Shown here one piece after another: positions 16,813 to 26,091 of a DNA stretch of 64,000 bases (positions within the stretch are counted from its first letter, which is position 1; each line of letters starts with the position of its first letter). The notes under the pieces were generated by a model, which worked only from the letters and a program-made list of their open reading frames with translations, made no database searches and was not told the DNA's origin. The DNA comes from Sulfopaludibacter sp035606355 (lineage in GTDB: Bacteria > Acidobacteriota > Terriglobia > Bryobacterales > Bryobacteraceae), in the NCBI GenBank assembly GCA_035606355.1, contig DATNFO010000066.1, positions 1 through 64,000 of the forward strand, given 5' to 3'. Both the position numbers and the translations under genes were made by a program.

Positions 16813-18741
16813 ATGACTTTGGCGAGGGTTCTGGCGCTGTGCGTTCGTTGCGTGCCGGTCCTTCTCCTGTCCGGCGGCGCGTACGGTCAATACGTGGGAA
16901 GTCAAACCTGCCAGGGGTGCCACCCCGGCCAATTCGCGGCGCAGGCACAGTCGGAACACGCCCATGCGCTAGCGCCCGCGAAGCCAGGCAGTCCGGGAGA
17001 GTGGGCCTTCGGCGCAGCACGCAAAGCGATCACCTTCGTTAGCCACACGGACGAGGAGACGTACGTGGAGCGGGCGGCTTCCTACTACGCCTCCACAAAA
17101 TCCATGGGAGTGACTCCCGGACATAAGGCAGGGATCGATCTCGAATATCCAACGTTCCACCCGACCACATCGGCACTGCGGTGCTTTCGCTGCCATTCAA
17201 CGGGCGACCTGACGCTCTCCAGCAGCTTTGCCATTCAGCCGGCGGAATACGGCATACGGTGCGAAGCCTGTCACGGACCTGGCGGGGCGCACGTCGCCGC
17301 CGGTGGGGGCGCCGCGACTATTCGCAGTCCGAAACGTCTGAACGCGGTCGAACTCAACGGGTTCTGCGGAACCTGCCATCGCAAGCCGCCGGAGGCTGGC
17401 GTGGAGGGCGACTGGACCGATCCCTGGAACGTGCGCCATCAGCCCGCTTCGCTGAGCCAGGCGGCCTGTTTCCGCGGCAGTGCGGGACGCCTCTCCTGCC
17501 TTACGTGCCATGATCCGCACGCGCCGCTTGTCACGTCCGCCAAGGCTTACGATCAACGTTGCCAGGGATGTCACGAGCAAGTGCGCCACCGGACGGCAAC
17601 CGCCGGCACGGCTTGCGTGACGTGTCACATGCCGCAGGTGCAGGAGCCCGCGCCGCAAATCCAGTTCACGAATCATTGGATCGGCATCTATGCCAAAGGC
17701 AACTCGCTCGTGCCTGTTTCCCGGCCGGGCCAGAGCCTTCCGCCGCTCACGCTGCCCGCCACAAGCGCAGGCAAACTCACGCCGCCGAATTCACCTGGGA
17801 GCCTGCTCCCTCTGTTCGCAGAAGCGGTCAGCCTGCGCGAGAAGAGGCTGGGAGCGTGGGACACGAAGGTGGCTCGCAGTCTGAAGGCAGAGGGTCAGTT
17901 TCTCAAAGTTCTTGGCAACCCGCAGGCTGCCGCCGCTCCGCTGGGCCGAGCCGTGGAGATCGACCGGCGCAACCACGATCCCGATCTGTACGCAGTGGAA
18001 GAGGCGCTGGCGCAGGCGTTCCAACAATCGGGCAACCGGGCGCAAGCTTTCGAATTGTTCCAGGAGGCGGCAGTGGGAACCGATCCGGAGGTTGCGGCGC
18101 GGAGCTACGCCAGTCTGGGGCCGCTCGATCCTGCCCGGGCGGCGGACTATTACGCGAAGGCGATCGCTGCGCAGGAAAAGGTCAGCGGGCCGGAGAATCC
18201 GCGCGTCGCCATGCTCTTGAACCGCTTGGCGCAGGCGCTCGAGCAAAAGCAGAATCCCCGCGAGGCGGAGGCGCTGCTGCGGCGCGCGCTCGCCATTCAG
18301 CACAAGGCGCTTGGGCCGTCGCCCGATACGGCTACTACCCTGATCAATCTCGGCAGCTTGCTGCAAAACCTGGGGCGCGCCGATGAAGCCGAGCGTATGG
18401 AGCGGGAGGCGATCGGCATCCTGGAGCAGAAGCGCCCACACAGTGTGGAACTCGCTGCCGCGTACACCAATCTGGCGGATCTCCTATCGCCGCGGAAGGA
18501 TTTCGCGCCCGCCGCCGCGTTGCTGCAGAGCGCGATCGCGATTGACGAAGCGATCTATGGGACCGGCGATCCGGAAGTCGCGGTGGATCTGACGAACCTG
18601 GGGGAGTTGCTGAAAGGGCACGGGCAGAATGCGGCGGCGCGCACAGCGCTCAATCGGGCGCTGGCAATCTACGAAAAGCGCCTCGGCGCGGACAGTCCGC
18701 AAGCTCGCGATGTACGGGAGAGCTTGCAGCAGATCCGGTGA
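16813..18741 (+). CDS. Secreted heptaheme cytochrome c fused to TPR repeats
   Basis: A signal peptide (about residues 1-25, ending GGAYGQ) is followed by seven CxxCH heme motifs between about residues 32 and 272: CQGCH, CFRCH, CEACH, CGTCH, CLTCH, CQGCH and CVTCH. From about residue 330 to 640 the protein is built of tetratricopeptide repeats (for example NPRVAMLLNRLAQALEQKQN and PDTATTLINLGSLLQNLGRA). The heme part resembles the cytochrome c554-type family; the TPR part would bind partners. It should sit in the periplasm or on the outer surface and pass electrons. Fusions of this kind occur in Acidobacteria and Planctomycetes, but the redox partner is unknown. It is convergent with the next gene, with a six-base gap. 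Confidence 0.88.
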   Translation: MTLARVLALCVRCVPVLLLSGGAYGQYVGSQTCQGCHPGQFAAQAQSEHAHALAPAKPGSPGEWAFGAARKAITFVSHTDEETYVERAASYYASTKSMGVTPGHKAGIDLEYPTFHPTTSALRCFRCHSTGDLTLSSSFAIQPAEYGIRCEACHGPGGAHVAAGGGAATIRSPKRLNAVELNGFCGTCHRKPPEAGVEGDWTDPWNVRHQPASLSQAACFRGSAGRLSCLTCHDPHAPLVTSAKAYDQRCQGCHEQVRHRTATAGTACVTCHMPQVQEPAPQIQFTNHWIGIYAKGNSLVPVSRPGQSLPPLTLPATSAGKLTPPNSPGSLLPLFAEAVSLREKRLGAWDTKVARSLKAEGQFLKVLGNPQAAAAPLGRAVEIDRRNHDPDLYAVEEALAQAFQQSGNRAQAFELFQEAAVGTDPEVAARSYASLGPLDPARAADYYAKAIAAQEKVSGPENPRVAMLLNRLAQALEQKQNPREAEALLRRALAIQHKALGPSPDTATTLINLGSLLQNLGRADEAERMEREAIGILEQKRPHSVELAAAYTNLADLLSPRKDFAPAAALLQSAIAIDEAIYGTGDPEVAVDLTNLGELLKGHGQNAAARTALNRALAIYEKRLGADSPQARDVRESLQQIR

Positions 18742-18746
18742 AAGAC

Positions 18747-19406
18747 TCACTTCCGCGGACGGTGGAAGATGTCGGGAAGGAACTCCCTGACAACGTTGGT
18801 GGCGGCGGTCGAGGCAAACGAGATGCCCGCGTTTTCGGCGATGTTGCCCGGCCCTCTCCAGCTAGGTGGACCCCAGGCGCTGGAGATGGCGGCCGCGCCG
18901 ATTACACCGGCGGTGCCGGAAACAGAAAACAAATCCCGTCCGTCAGCATGGCGAGCGGTGAATGTGCTCAACAGGGCGTGACCGGCGCGGGGCCAGAAGC
19001 CGGAGCGCCGCGACCCGAAGTAGCGCGTGTCCTCGTGGAGAGCGAGCGATCCGCCGTAGGTGATGGTCTGACGGACGGCGTTGTAAGCCAGATTGCTCCA
19101 GTAGCGTTTTCCTAGAGCATCCCAACCTTGCCCCCACTCTTCCGGTGAGTTCGTCCACTGTCCGAGGCCTGCTCCCGCGGCTTCTCCGATCAGCGGGACG
19201 GGGCCAACCATGCTGAGCATGTATTCCCGGAAATGTTCCGGGCGTCCAGGCGACCCGGCCGGCGCGGGCCCGACCCACGTCAGTATCGCGTCCAGAACGT
19301 CTCCGCGTGGAGCAGGCGTGGCGATGGTGCGGTCGGCACCCGCGCCAGTCTGAGCAAGTGCCAGGGGCGCCAGAGCGATTAGCAGGGGCAAGATGCGTGT
19401 CTTCAC
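18747..19406 (-). CDS. Secreted protein of unknown function, acidobacterial type
   Basis: The likely start is GTG at 19406, giving VKTRILPLLIALAPLALAQ, a clean signal peptide. The mature part has the conserved-looking strings WTNSPEEWGQGWDALGKRYW and YGGSLALHEDTRYF, with several short hydrophobic, glycine-rich segments (GVIGAAAISSAWG) that could be outer-membrane or lipid contacts. I recall similar hypothetical proteins in Acidobacteria but no function. It follows the TonB receptor gene on the same strand, separated by a hairpin. Confidence 0.7.
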   Translation of the reverse strand: MKTRILPLLIALAPLALAQTGAGADRTIATPAPRGDVLDAILTWVGPAPAGSPGRPEHFREYMLSMVGPVPLIGEAAGAGLGQWTNSPEEWGQGWDALGKRYWSNLAYNAVRQTITYGGSLALHEDTRYFGSRRSGFWPRAGHALLSTFTARHADGRDLFSVSGTAGVIGAAAISSAWGPPSWRGPGNIAENAGISFASTAATNVVREFLPDIFHRPRK

Positions 19407-19470
19407 TACACCGCAAGGCAAGCACAATCAGTGCCGTCGTGCGGATTGGCACGGCACCGCACCGCGAAGC

Positions 19471-19504
19471 AAGACAGGAATCCTTCACAAAGGATTCCTG
19501 TCTT
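19471..19504 (-). terminator. 15-base perfect hairpin after the TonB receptor gene
   Basis: Arms aagacaggaatcctt and aaggattcctgtctt pair perfectly around a caca loop, six bases beyond the receptor's stop codon on the minus strand. No T-run follows, but position and stem strength suggest a transcription end or mRNA stabiliser that separates the receptor from the gene at 18747. Confidence 0.65.
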
Positions 19505-19509
19505 CACGG

Positions 19510-22500
19510 TTAGAATACGAGGCGCAGCGACATTTCCATCTGCCTCGGATTGAGGGTGCCGGTAAAGCGGTTCAACTGGCTGTTGGTCTGGACCAGGCGG
19601 CCCTGGAGCCAGTTGCGCCAGTCATACGACGGCGAGATGTTAAACCCGGAGAACTGGGTGTGGTTCGGCAGGTTATACATCTCAGCGCGGAACATGAGGC
19701 TGGTGCCCTCTCGCTTGAGCGGGAAAGCCTTGGAGACGGTCATATCCAGGTTGCTGACGCGCGTGCCGGGGACGTTGATGATCTGGCCGGCGCCGGCGTT
19801 GCCGAGGCACGACAGATTCTCGCCGATGCCGTAGTGCGGGTCGGCCGCGGGCACCTGGCTGCACGGGTACGGAATGGTGAATGCCGCGGTATTGATGATG
19901 CGGTTGCCGTCCGTTCCCAACAAGCCGTAGCCCGGAGTCGACGGCGTACCCTGATTTGTGGCCACCGTGCTGCCCGCAGGGTTGATCTGCAACGTGTCGC
20001 CGGCAGCGGACAGGTGGTAGTCGCCGGTGATGTTATAGCGGACGCCTTCGGTCGGCGTGCCGGTCCAGTTCCACTGCGGGTAGCAATTCGCGGCGCTGGA
20101 GCAGGTGGTGTTGGTGTTCGCGAAGGTGACGTTCGGTACTGTCGTCATAGCATCGCTGCGCCACTGGTACAGGCCCGAGAGAGTCCAGTGATCGGTAACC
20201 CAACCCAGCGGCTTGAAGTTCAGCCTCTGGCCGAGACCCGGAACCTCATACACCGCATTGAAGGTGAAGTAGAACGGGGTCGGCGAGTAAGACGGCCCCC
20301 AATCGCGGAACTTGTCGGGCAGGAGCGGACTGCGAGTGAAGGCCGGATCGTTGTTGTTGAGAAGAGCTCCGCCCGGTCCCATGGACTTGTCCCAGGTGAA
20401 CGCCCATCCGAAAGAGAGGCCCCGTGTCATGTTGCGACGCACGTTGACTTGCAGCGCATTGTAGTTCGAGGTGCCCTCGAAATCCTGCTTGGAGATGCCG
20501 GTGTAGCCAAATACGCAAGTGGAACACACGCTCGGGTCAAAGATGTATTGACCACCCAGGAGTCCGAGTCCGCTGTTCCCGCCCTGATATCCGGTGAGCG
20601 CGTTGTTCTGGAGGTACGCGGTCTGCGGGTTCACCCAGGCGGCGCCGTTGTTGAACTGCGAGAAGAGCGGGAAGTAGTCGAGCGGAACATTGATCGGCAC
20701 ATGGCGGCGAAGTTCGAACACCCATGACGCCTCAACCACCGTGGAGAAGCCGACTTTCCGCTGAACCTGCAGGCTGCCGTTGTAGGTGGATTCGTTTTGC
20801 TGGTTCCCCACGAAATCGGCATTCATACCGCCCGGAGAGATGGCGCCGAGCGACTTGGTGGCCGGGTCCGCGATTCCTGAGATGTTTCCGTAGTACAGGT
20901 TCAGGCTCGTGAGCGTGGGCGGAAACGAAATCGGGCTGGCGATCTGGTTGTAGCTGAGCCGGTTCAGGAATTGGCCGATACCGCCGCGAATCGCCGTCTT
21001 GCCGTTGCCGAATACGTCCCAAGCGAAGCCGAAACGGCCGGCCGGAGAAAGGAACGGCACTTTATACAATCCCTGCGGAAGCCGCGGGTCCGTTCCAGCG
21101 ATGAGCATGCCTGGGAACGGAGTGGCAGTGGAGGCATAGTGGGCGACGGAGTTTGGAACGAACGTTCCGATCAAGGACGAAATGGCGAAGGTGCCGCTGC
21201 CCGGGTCGTACGCCCTGGTGTTGACGGTCGCATTATTGGGGCAAGGGCCGTTGTTGGTCGGAAAGAGGGTGTTGGTCGCCAAGGTAACGCACGCGCCGAC
21301 ATACAGGCGCTCCACCTGGTTCGGGTTATAAGCGGAGGCGACGAATTCCGCGGAGGCGTTCCTGCCGGTGTTGACGTTCGTGATCGGCGGCATGCCGTAC
21401 AAGCGGATGCCGAGGTCGAGCGTCAGCCGGGGAGTGACGCGCCAGGAATCCTGGGCGTAAATTTCCGTCTGCCAGTACCACCAATCGCCGAGATTCTTGG
21501 CGCCTTCGGAGTACTGCCGGTAATTGCCCAACCAGGCATTGGCAAATCCGTCCTGGGTATCGAGCGGGTTATTGGTGTCGTTATTGAAGCTGTAAGTGCC
21601 AAGGTAGTTGCCCTGGCTGCCGACCTGCACCTTATCGGTGCGCTCGATGTAAACGCCGGCCTTCAGATTGTGCTTGCCCACCACCTTGCTGAGGCTATCG
21701 GCGAAGCTCCAGGATTCGGCCCAGTTCGTATACGGGCATCCGTTCCAGCACGGGTTGGTGGAAGGCGCAGTCTCCGTGCGGCCGGCCGCATCGCCGAACT
21801 GAAGGACGGGCACGTAATTGGCGAAGTTCAGCGGACCTGTGCCTGCCAGCCAGCGCTTGCCGTTATCGTTCGTGAACAGAGGGTCGGTAGAGAAGTTGTC
21901 GAACGATGGCGGGTTGCCCATGTTGGCGCGCTGAACTTGCGAATCGTCCGCTTCGTAATAGCCGATTCCGTTGAAGATCTTGCCGAAGGTAAACTCATTC
22001 ACCATGGTCGGGGAGATGGTCCAGGTGAGGTTGACCGCGTAGCCGTGGCCGGGCTTGGTGAAATCGGCAGCGGTGGGATTGAAGTTGCCGGCAGCGTCTT
22101 TCACGGGGATGCCGAAATTGGTGAAGTCCTTGTCGTAGTCCTGCGAGTAGCGGACGAACGCCTTCAGCCGTTGATTGATATTCCAGTCGACACGCGCCGT
22201 GTCGTTGCGCCGCGGGTGGACTTCGGTGGCCGTCCAGAAATAGTTGGCTCCGTAGTTCCATGTCGGATCCGTGATGGGGTGGTTGGAGAATCCAGCCGGG
22301 CAATTGGAGGGGCTGATCGCCTTGCCGTTGTAGATTCCGGCGGCCGCTGTGCAGAGGTTGGGCGAGGGGAGATACTTCAGCATCGCCTGACCGACGGCGG
22401 CGGACGCGGCATTGTAGAAGGGAGTGTTCATCAGGTTGGTGAGGTTACCGCCGAGCAGGGGAGCTTTCCCGTTCGAAGGATCCACCAGGAACGTGCTGCG

Positions 22501-23619
22501 GTCGTTGCCGTTGTTGTCCGTGTAGCTCGGGATGCAAGGCACGCCATTGACGCCTGTGTTGACCAGGCAGCGATCGTAGAAATTGCCTTTCAACTGATCG
22601 GCCGTCGGCACCATTGCAATTGCCTGCGTGCTGCTCGGCTTGGTCCTCGTGTACTCCTGGGACCAGAAGAAGAACAGTTGGTTCTTGTTGACGTTGAAAA
22701 TTTTCGGAATATAGATGGGGCCGCCGATGCTGTAGCCGCCGACGCCGTACCGATAGGTGGCCTTCTGATTGCCGCGCAGGTTCGTAAAGAAGTCCTTGGC
22801 GTTGAACATCTCATGGCGCTTGTTGAAGAACGCGCTGCCGTGGAATGAGGTGCTGCCGCCTTTGGTAATCAGGCTGATCTGCCCGCTGGAGCTGTGGCCG
22901 AACTCGGCCTGGTAGTTGGAGGTCAGCACGCGGATCTCGGCGATGGTGTCCATAGTCGGCTCGAAATCGACTTGGGCGTTATTGCCGTTGTCCACATCCA
23001 CCACGCCATCCACCGTGAAATTCGTGCGAGCGGTGCCGCCGCCGTTGATCTGCAGCGCGCCGAATGTGCCGCTGGCGTTGCTTGTGGCGTCGGCGTTGGT
23101 GCCTTGCAGCATCGCGTTGCCAAATGACACTCCGGGGATCGTCTGGAGCAGGGTGAACACATCGCGGCCCTTGACGGTGATGTTCTCGATTTGGGAGCTC
23201 TCGATGAGTTTGGAGTTTTCGCTCGACGATGTTTGTACGGGAGTACTGGAGGCTGTGATGGTCACTTTCTCGGCGACCGTTCCGAGTTCGAGCGTGATCT
23301 TGCCGAGGTCGCGCCGCTCATTCGGAGTGACAGCAATGTTTGTTTCCGAGTACTCCTTGAAACCAGTTTTGGCACTGATCGTCAGGTTGTAGGTGGCCGG
23401 TTCGACGCCATTCAGGATGAAGGTACCGTCCGCGCCCGACACGGTGTTGCGTGTTGCACCGGTGCTCACGTTCTTGATGACGACGGTTACGTCGGGCACG
23501 GTGGCTCCGCCGGGATCGAGTACCGTCCCCTGCAAAGTGGCGGTGGCCGACTGGCCGAAAACTGAGCCACACAGGATGAGTAAAGCGCCTGCCAGCTGTG
23601 TAAGTCGATTGATTTTCAT
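19510..23619 (-). CDS. Oar-like TonB-dependent receptor with carboxypeptidase-regulatory domain
   Basis: The 1369-residue outer-membrane protein starts at ATG 23619 (MKINRLTQLAGALLILCGSV), with AGGGGAG just upstream; the longer open frame to 23709 lacks such a site. After the signal peptide comes a beta-sandwich carboxypeptidase-regulatory domain (about 25-110: ATATLQGTVLDPGGATVPDV), then a plug domain (about 130-250: VTVKGRDVFTLLQTIPGVSF, FTVDGVVDVDNGNNAQVDFE), and a long barrel ending in the aromatic LRLVF. Acidobacteria carry many such receptors; specificity is presumably set by neighbours, here GH43 enzymes, so oligosaccharide uptake is inferred. There is no SusD partner. The gene is divergent from GH43 at 23925. 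Confidence 0.92.
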   Translation of the reverse strand: MKINRLTQLAGALLILCGSVFGQSATATLQGTVLDPGGATVPDVTVVIKNVSTGATRNTVSGADGTFILNGVEPATYNLTISAKTGFKEYSETNIAVTPNERRDLGKITLELGTVAEKVTITASSTPVQTSSSENSKLIESSQIENITVKGRDVFTLLQTIPGVSFGNAMLQGTNADATSNASGTFGALQINGGGTARTNFTVDGVVDVDNGNNAQVDFEPTMDTIAEIRVLTSNYQAEFGHSSSGQISLITKGGSTSFHGSAFFNKRHEMFNAKDFFTNLRGNQKATYRYGVGGYSIGGPIYIPKIFNVNKNQLFFFWSQEYTRTKPSSTQAIAMVPTADQLKGNFYDRCLVNTGVNGVPCIPSYTDNNGNDRSTFLVDPSNGKAPLLGGNLTNLMNTPFYNAASAAVGQAMLKYLPSPNLCTAAAGIYNGKAISPSNCPAGFSNHPITDPTWNYGANYFWTATEVHPRRNDTARVDWNINQRLKAFVRYSQDYDKDFTNFGIPVKDAAGNFNPTAADFTKPGHGYAVNLTWTISPTMVNEFTFGKIFNGIGYYEADDSQVQRANMGNPPSFDNFSTDPLFTNDNGKRWLAGTGPLNFANYVPVLQFGDAAGRTETAPSTNPCWNGCPYTNWAESWSFADSLSKVVGKHNLKAGVYIERTDKVQVGSQGNYLGTYSFNNDTNNPLDTQDGFANAWLGNYRQYSEGAKNLGDWWYWQTEIYAQDSWRVTPRLTLDLGIRLYGMPPITNVNTGRNASAEFVASAYNPNQVERLYVGACVTLATNTLFPTNNGPCPNNATVNTRAYDPGSGTFAISSLIGTFVPNSVAHYASTATPFPGMLIAGTDPRLPQGLYKVPFLSPAGRFGFAWDVFGNGKTAIRGGIGQFLNRLSYNQIASPISFPPTLTSLNLYYGNISGIADPATKSLGAISPGGMNADFVGNQQNESTYNGSLQVQRKVGFSTVVEASWVFELRRHVPINVPLDYFPLFSQFNNGAAWVNPQTAYLQNNALTGYQGGNSGLGLLGGQYIFDPSVCSTCVFGYTGISKQDFEGTSNYNALQVNVRRNMTRGLSFGWAFTWDKSMGPGGALLNNNDPAFTRSPLLPDKFRDWGPSYSPTPFYFTFNAVYEVPGLGQRLNFKPLGWVTDHWTLSGLYQWRSDAMTTVPNVTFANTNTTCSSAANCYPQWNWTGTPTEGVRYNITGDYHLSAAGDTLQINPAGSTVATNQGTPSTPGYGLLGTDGNRIINTAAFTIPYPCSQVPAADPHYGIGENLSCLGNAGAGQIINVPGTRVSNLDMTVSKAFPLKREGTSLMFRAEMYNLPNHTQFSGFNISPSYDWRNWLQGRLVQTNSQLNRFTGTLNPRQMEMSLRLVF

Positions 23620-23924
23620 AACTCCCCTTCTGCTCCGATGGGTGTTTGATGGATTACCTTGGCCGAACCGTAAACATCTACGGGGAAATTTACCCAGTCC
23701 GGATCCCACTCAAAAAGACAAACAACTTTCTGTGTATCTGACCATGTGCGGCGTCCGGAGTCAAGAAAATTCTGCAACTCACATTGCAGAATACGCAATG
23801 AAGCGATTCCGAGGTCCTACTGTGAGTACCCGGGATTTCGATTCCGCGCCGGCTGGCGTCCTAGTGTATAGTACGAACGTCGAACAATTCAACGGAATTT
23901 TTTTGACGAGGAAACTCCCTTCTC
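23620..23924. promoter_or_regulatory. Divergent region TonB receptor / GH43
   Basis: These 305 bases must hold the promoters for the receptor and the GH43 gene. An inverted repeat of nine bases, attctgcaa (23769-23777) and ttgcagaat (23784-23792), with a six-base spacer, could be an operator for a regulator of both. No clear -35/-10 pairs could be picked by eye. Confidence 0.45.
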
Positions 23925-26015
23925 ATGCAACCGCGCAACTACCTGCTACTACTGACTTCGTTGACTGCTTTAGTTGCCTTTCCGTCCTCTGCTCCGCCCC
24001 GTCCCTTGCCGGCGCATCGATCCTGGGCAGCCGATAACGGTAACGGAACCTACTCCAATCCCCTTTTCTACGACGAATTCTCAGATCCCGATATGATTCG
24101 CGTGGGGGACGACTACTATCTAACGGGCACGACGATGCACACCATGCCGGGCCTGCCGATTCTGCATTCGCGGGATCTGGTGAACTGGCGGATCATCGCC
24201 TATGCGTTCGATCGCCTCGATCTGGCGCCGGACTTCCGGCTCGAAGATGGAAAGCAGATCTATGGCCAGGGGATATGGGCGCCGAGCTTCCGGTACCATA
24301 ACGGGACTTACTATATTTTTGCGAATGTGAACCGCTTCGGCCTGCAGGTATTCCGGGCTCCGAGTCCGCGCGGGCCATGGACCCGCAACCAAATCGATCC
24401 GGGTCTGCACGATCTTTCGGTCCTGTTCGACGACGACGGGAAGATTTACGCCGTTTACGGAGCGCGGACGATCCGAATCGTGGAGTTGAACCAGGATCTC
24501 ACCGGGTTAGTTCCCGGCACGGACCGCGTCCTGATTGAGTCCAGCCTGGGAATGGGAGAAGGTTCGCACTTCTATAAAATCGACGGCAAATACTACATCG
24601 TGAGCGCGGTTCCCGGCGCTCACGTGCCCATGAAGTGCGCCCGATCGGCCAGTCTGACGGGTCCGTGGGAAGTGGAAACGATCAGCGCGGAAGAGAGCCT
24701 CGGAATCGGTCAGGGCTACCGGCCGAGGGGCGGCGGGCGCAGGAATACCCCACCGATGGAAGCCAATCCGCCGGATCCGAGCCCACGCCGCGATCTCGAC
24801 CTGCACCAGGGCGGCATCATCCAGACGCAGACCGGCGAGTGGTGGGGCTTTTCCATGCAGGACCACAATTCCGTCGGACGGCTCACCTCGCTCTCTCCGG
24901 TGACTTGGGAAAACGGATGGCCCTACTTCGGTCTGCCCGGGAACCTGCGGCGAACGCCTTCCATCTGGGTGAAGCCGAATACGGGACACGCCGGCCCCGT
25001 CTCATCGCCGTATAAGCGCAATGACGATTTCTCGGGACCGAAGCTTCAGATGGTGTGGCAGTGGAATCACGTGCCTGATGACGCGAAGTGGTCGCTCTCG
25101 GAGCGGCCGGGATACCTTCGGCTGCATTCGCTGCCGGCCGCCGATTTCTGGTGGGCGCGGAATTCGTTGACACAGCGCGCCGTGGGACCGGAATCGACAG
25201 CCACAACCGAATTGGACGGCAGCGGTCTCAAACCAGGCGACGTCGCTGGATTGGCGTTGCTGAACTCGCCCTACGCGTGGATCGGGCTGGTGCGCGATGA
25301 TAGCGGCATCGCAATCGCGGAGTACGACCACAGCACCGGGAAGACCGCGCGGGAAGCCATCGGTACGGCGCACGTCTGGCTCCGCGTGCACAGCAATTTC
25401 GATACGGAAATCTCGAATTTCAGCTACAGCACGGACGGGAAAACGTACAAGCCTCTGGGTCCCGATTTCATCACCGTGTTTCAACTCACTACGTTTCAGG
25501 GCGTCCGCAACACTCTGTTCCACTACAATACCGGCGGGAAACCGGGCGGCTTCGCGGATTTCAATTTCTTCGAATTGGAAGAGCCGCGGCCGCGCGGGCT
25601 CACCAAACCGATCCCGGTATCTAAATTCATCACGATCACAGACCTGGGCAGCGGAAATGCGCTCGCCGTGGTGGATGGGAAACTGCAATCGGTGACGAGC
25701 GTGGAGAAGGCCACCGCGTTCAAGGTTGTGGACCAGGGTCGCGGCCGCATCGCGCTGCAGACCAGGGACGGCAAATTCGTTTCTGTCGGCGGCGAAGGCA
25801 AATCGGGAGAGGTTACGATGACATCCCGCAAGCCAGGGAGCGCGGAGACGTTCCAATGGGTGGACCTGCAGCGCGGCGACACGCTCTTCCTGTCGCTCAA
25901 GACGCATCGGTATATTGTGGCTCCAAAGGATGCAGGAGCCGTTGCAGCGGACCACACCGGTCCTGCACCCGATCGCAAGGATGGCTCCTGTTTCAGTTGG
26001 AAGGTGCACCAGTAG
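23925..26015 (+). CDS. GH43 beta-xylosidase/arabinofuranosidase with fascin-like tail
   Basis: The 696-residue secreted protein has a signal-like start, then the five-bladed GH43 propeller (about 40-330). Likely catalytic residues are the base Asp in FSDPDMIR (about residue 53), the pKa-setting Asp in the LFDDDGKIY region (about 168), and the acid Glu in GMGEGSHFYKIDGKYY (about 210). Residues about 345-560 form the concanavalin-like beta-xylosidase C-terminal domain (NDDFSGPKLQMVWQWNH). The last ~120 residues resemble a beta-trefoil/fascin fold (IALQTRDGKFVSVGGEG), perhaps a binding module. It should release xylose or arabinose from xylan side chains in the periplasm or outside. It is divergent from the TonB receptor. 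Confidence 0.9.
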   Translation: MQPRNYLLLLTSLTALVAFPSSAPPRPLPAHRSWAADNGNGTYSNPLFYDEFSDPDMIRVGDDYYLTGTTMHTMPGLPILHSRDLVNWRIIAYAFDRLDLAPDFRLEDGKQIYGQGIWAPSFRYHNGTYYIFANVNRFGLQVFRAPSPRGPWTRNQIDPGLHDLSVLFDDDGKIYAVYGARTIRIVELNQDLTGLVPGTDRVLIESSLGMGEGSHFYKIDGKYYIVSAVPGAHVPMKCARSASLTGPWEVETISAEESLGIGQGYRPRGGGRRNTPPMEANPPDPSPRRDLDLHQGGIIQTQTGEWWGFSMQDHNSVGRLTSLSPVTWENGWPYFGLPGNLRRTPSIWVKPNTGHAGPVSSPYKRNDDFSGPKLQMVWQWNHVPDDAKWSLSERPGYLRLHSLPAADFWWARNSLTQRAVGPESTATTELDGSGLKPGDVAGLALLNSPYAWIGLVRDDSGIAIAEYDHSTGKTAREAIGTAHVWLRVHSNFDTEISNFSYSTDGKTYKPLGPDFITVFQLTTFQGVRNTLFHYNTGGKPGGFADFNFFELEEPRPRGLTKPIPVSKFITITDLGSGNALAVVDGKLQSVTSVEKATAFKVVDQGRGRIALQTRDGKFVSVGGEGKSGEVTMTSRKPGSAETFQWVDLQRGDTLFLSLKTHRYIVAPKDAGAVAADHTGPAPDRKDGSCFSWKVHQ

Positions 26016-26045
26016 CGACCGGTCTCCTGACCGGTCGCAGGCGTG
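26015..26045. repeat. Dispersed palindromic repeat, copy 1
   Basis: The unit gcgaccggtctcctgaccgg is followed by tcgcaggcg. The same unit recurs at 53334-53364 and 62560-62588. Here it lies between two convergent GH43 genes, where it could end transcription from both sides. The following bases up to about 26090 hold a second G+C-rich stem and the string cccgacagg, also seen after copy 3. Confidence 0.7.
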
Positions 26046-26091
26046 CGGAGCGCGCCCAGCCGCTCTGCGCGCGGCCCGACAGGTCGGCACT

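Noticed and set aside
20971..22848. A 625-codon open frame on the plus strand opposite the TonB receptor gene.
   Set aside because: It is antisense to clear receptor coding sequence, has an Arg/Val/Gly/Ala-rich shadow composition and no motif; high G+C DNA yields such frames.
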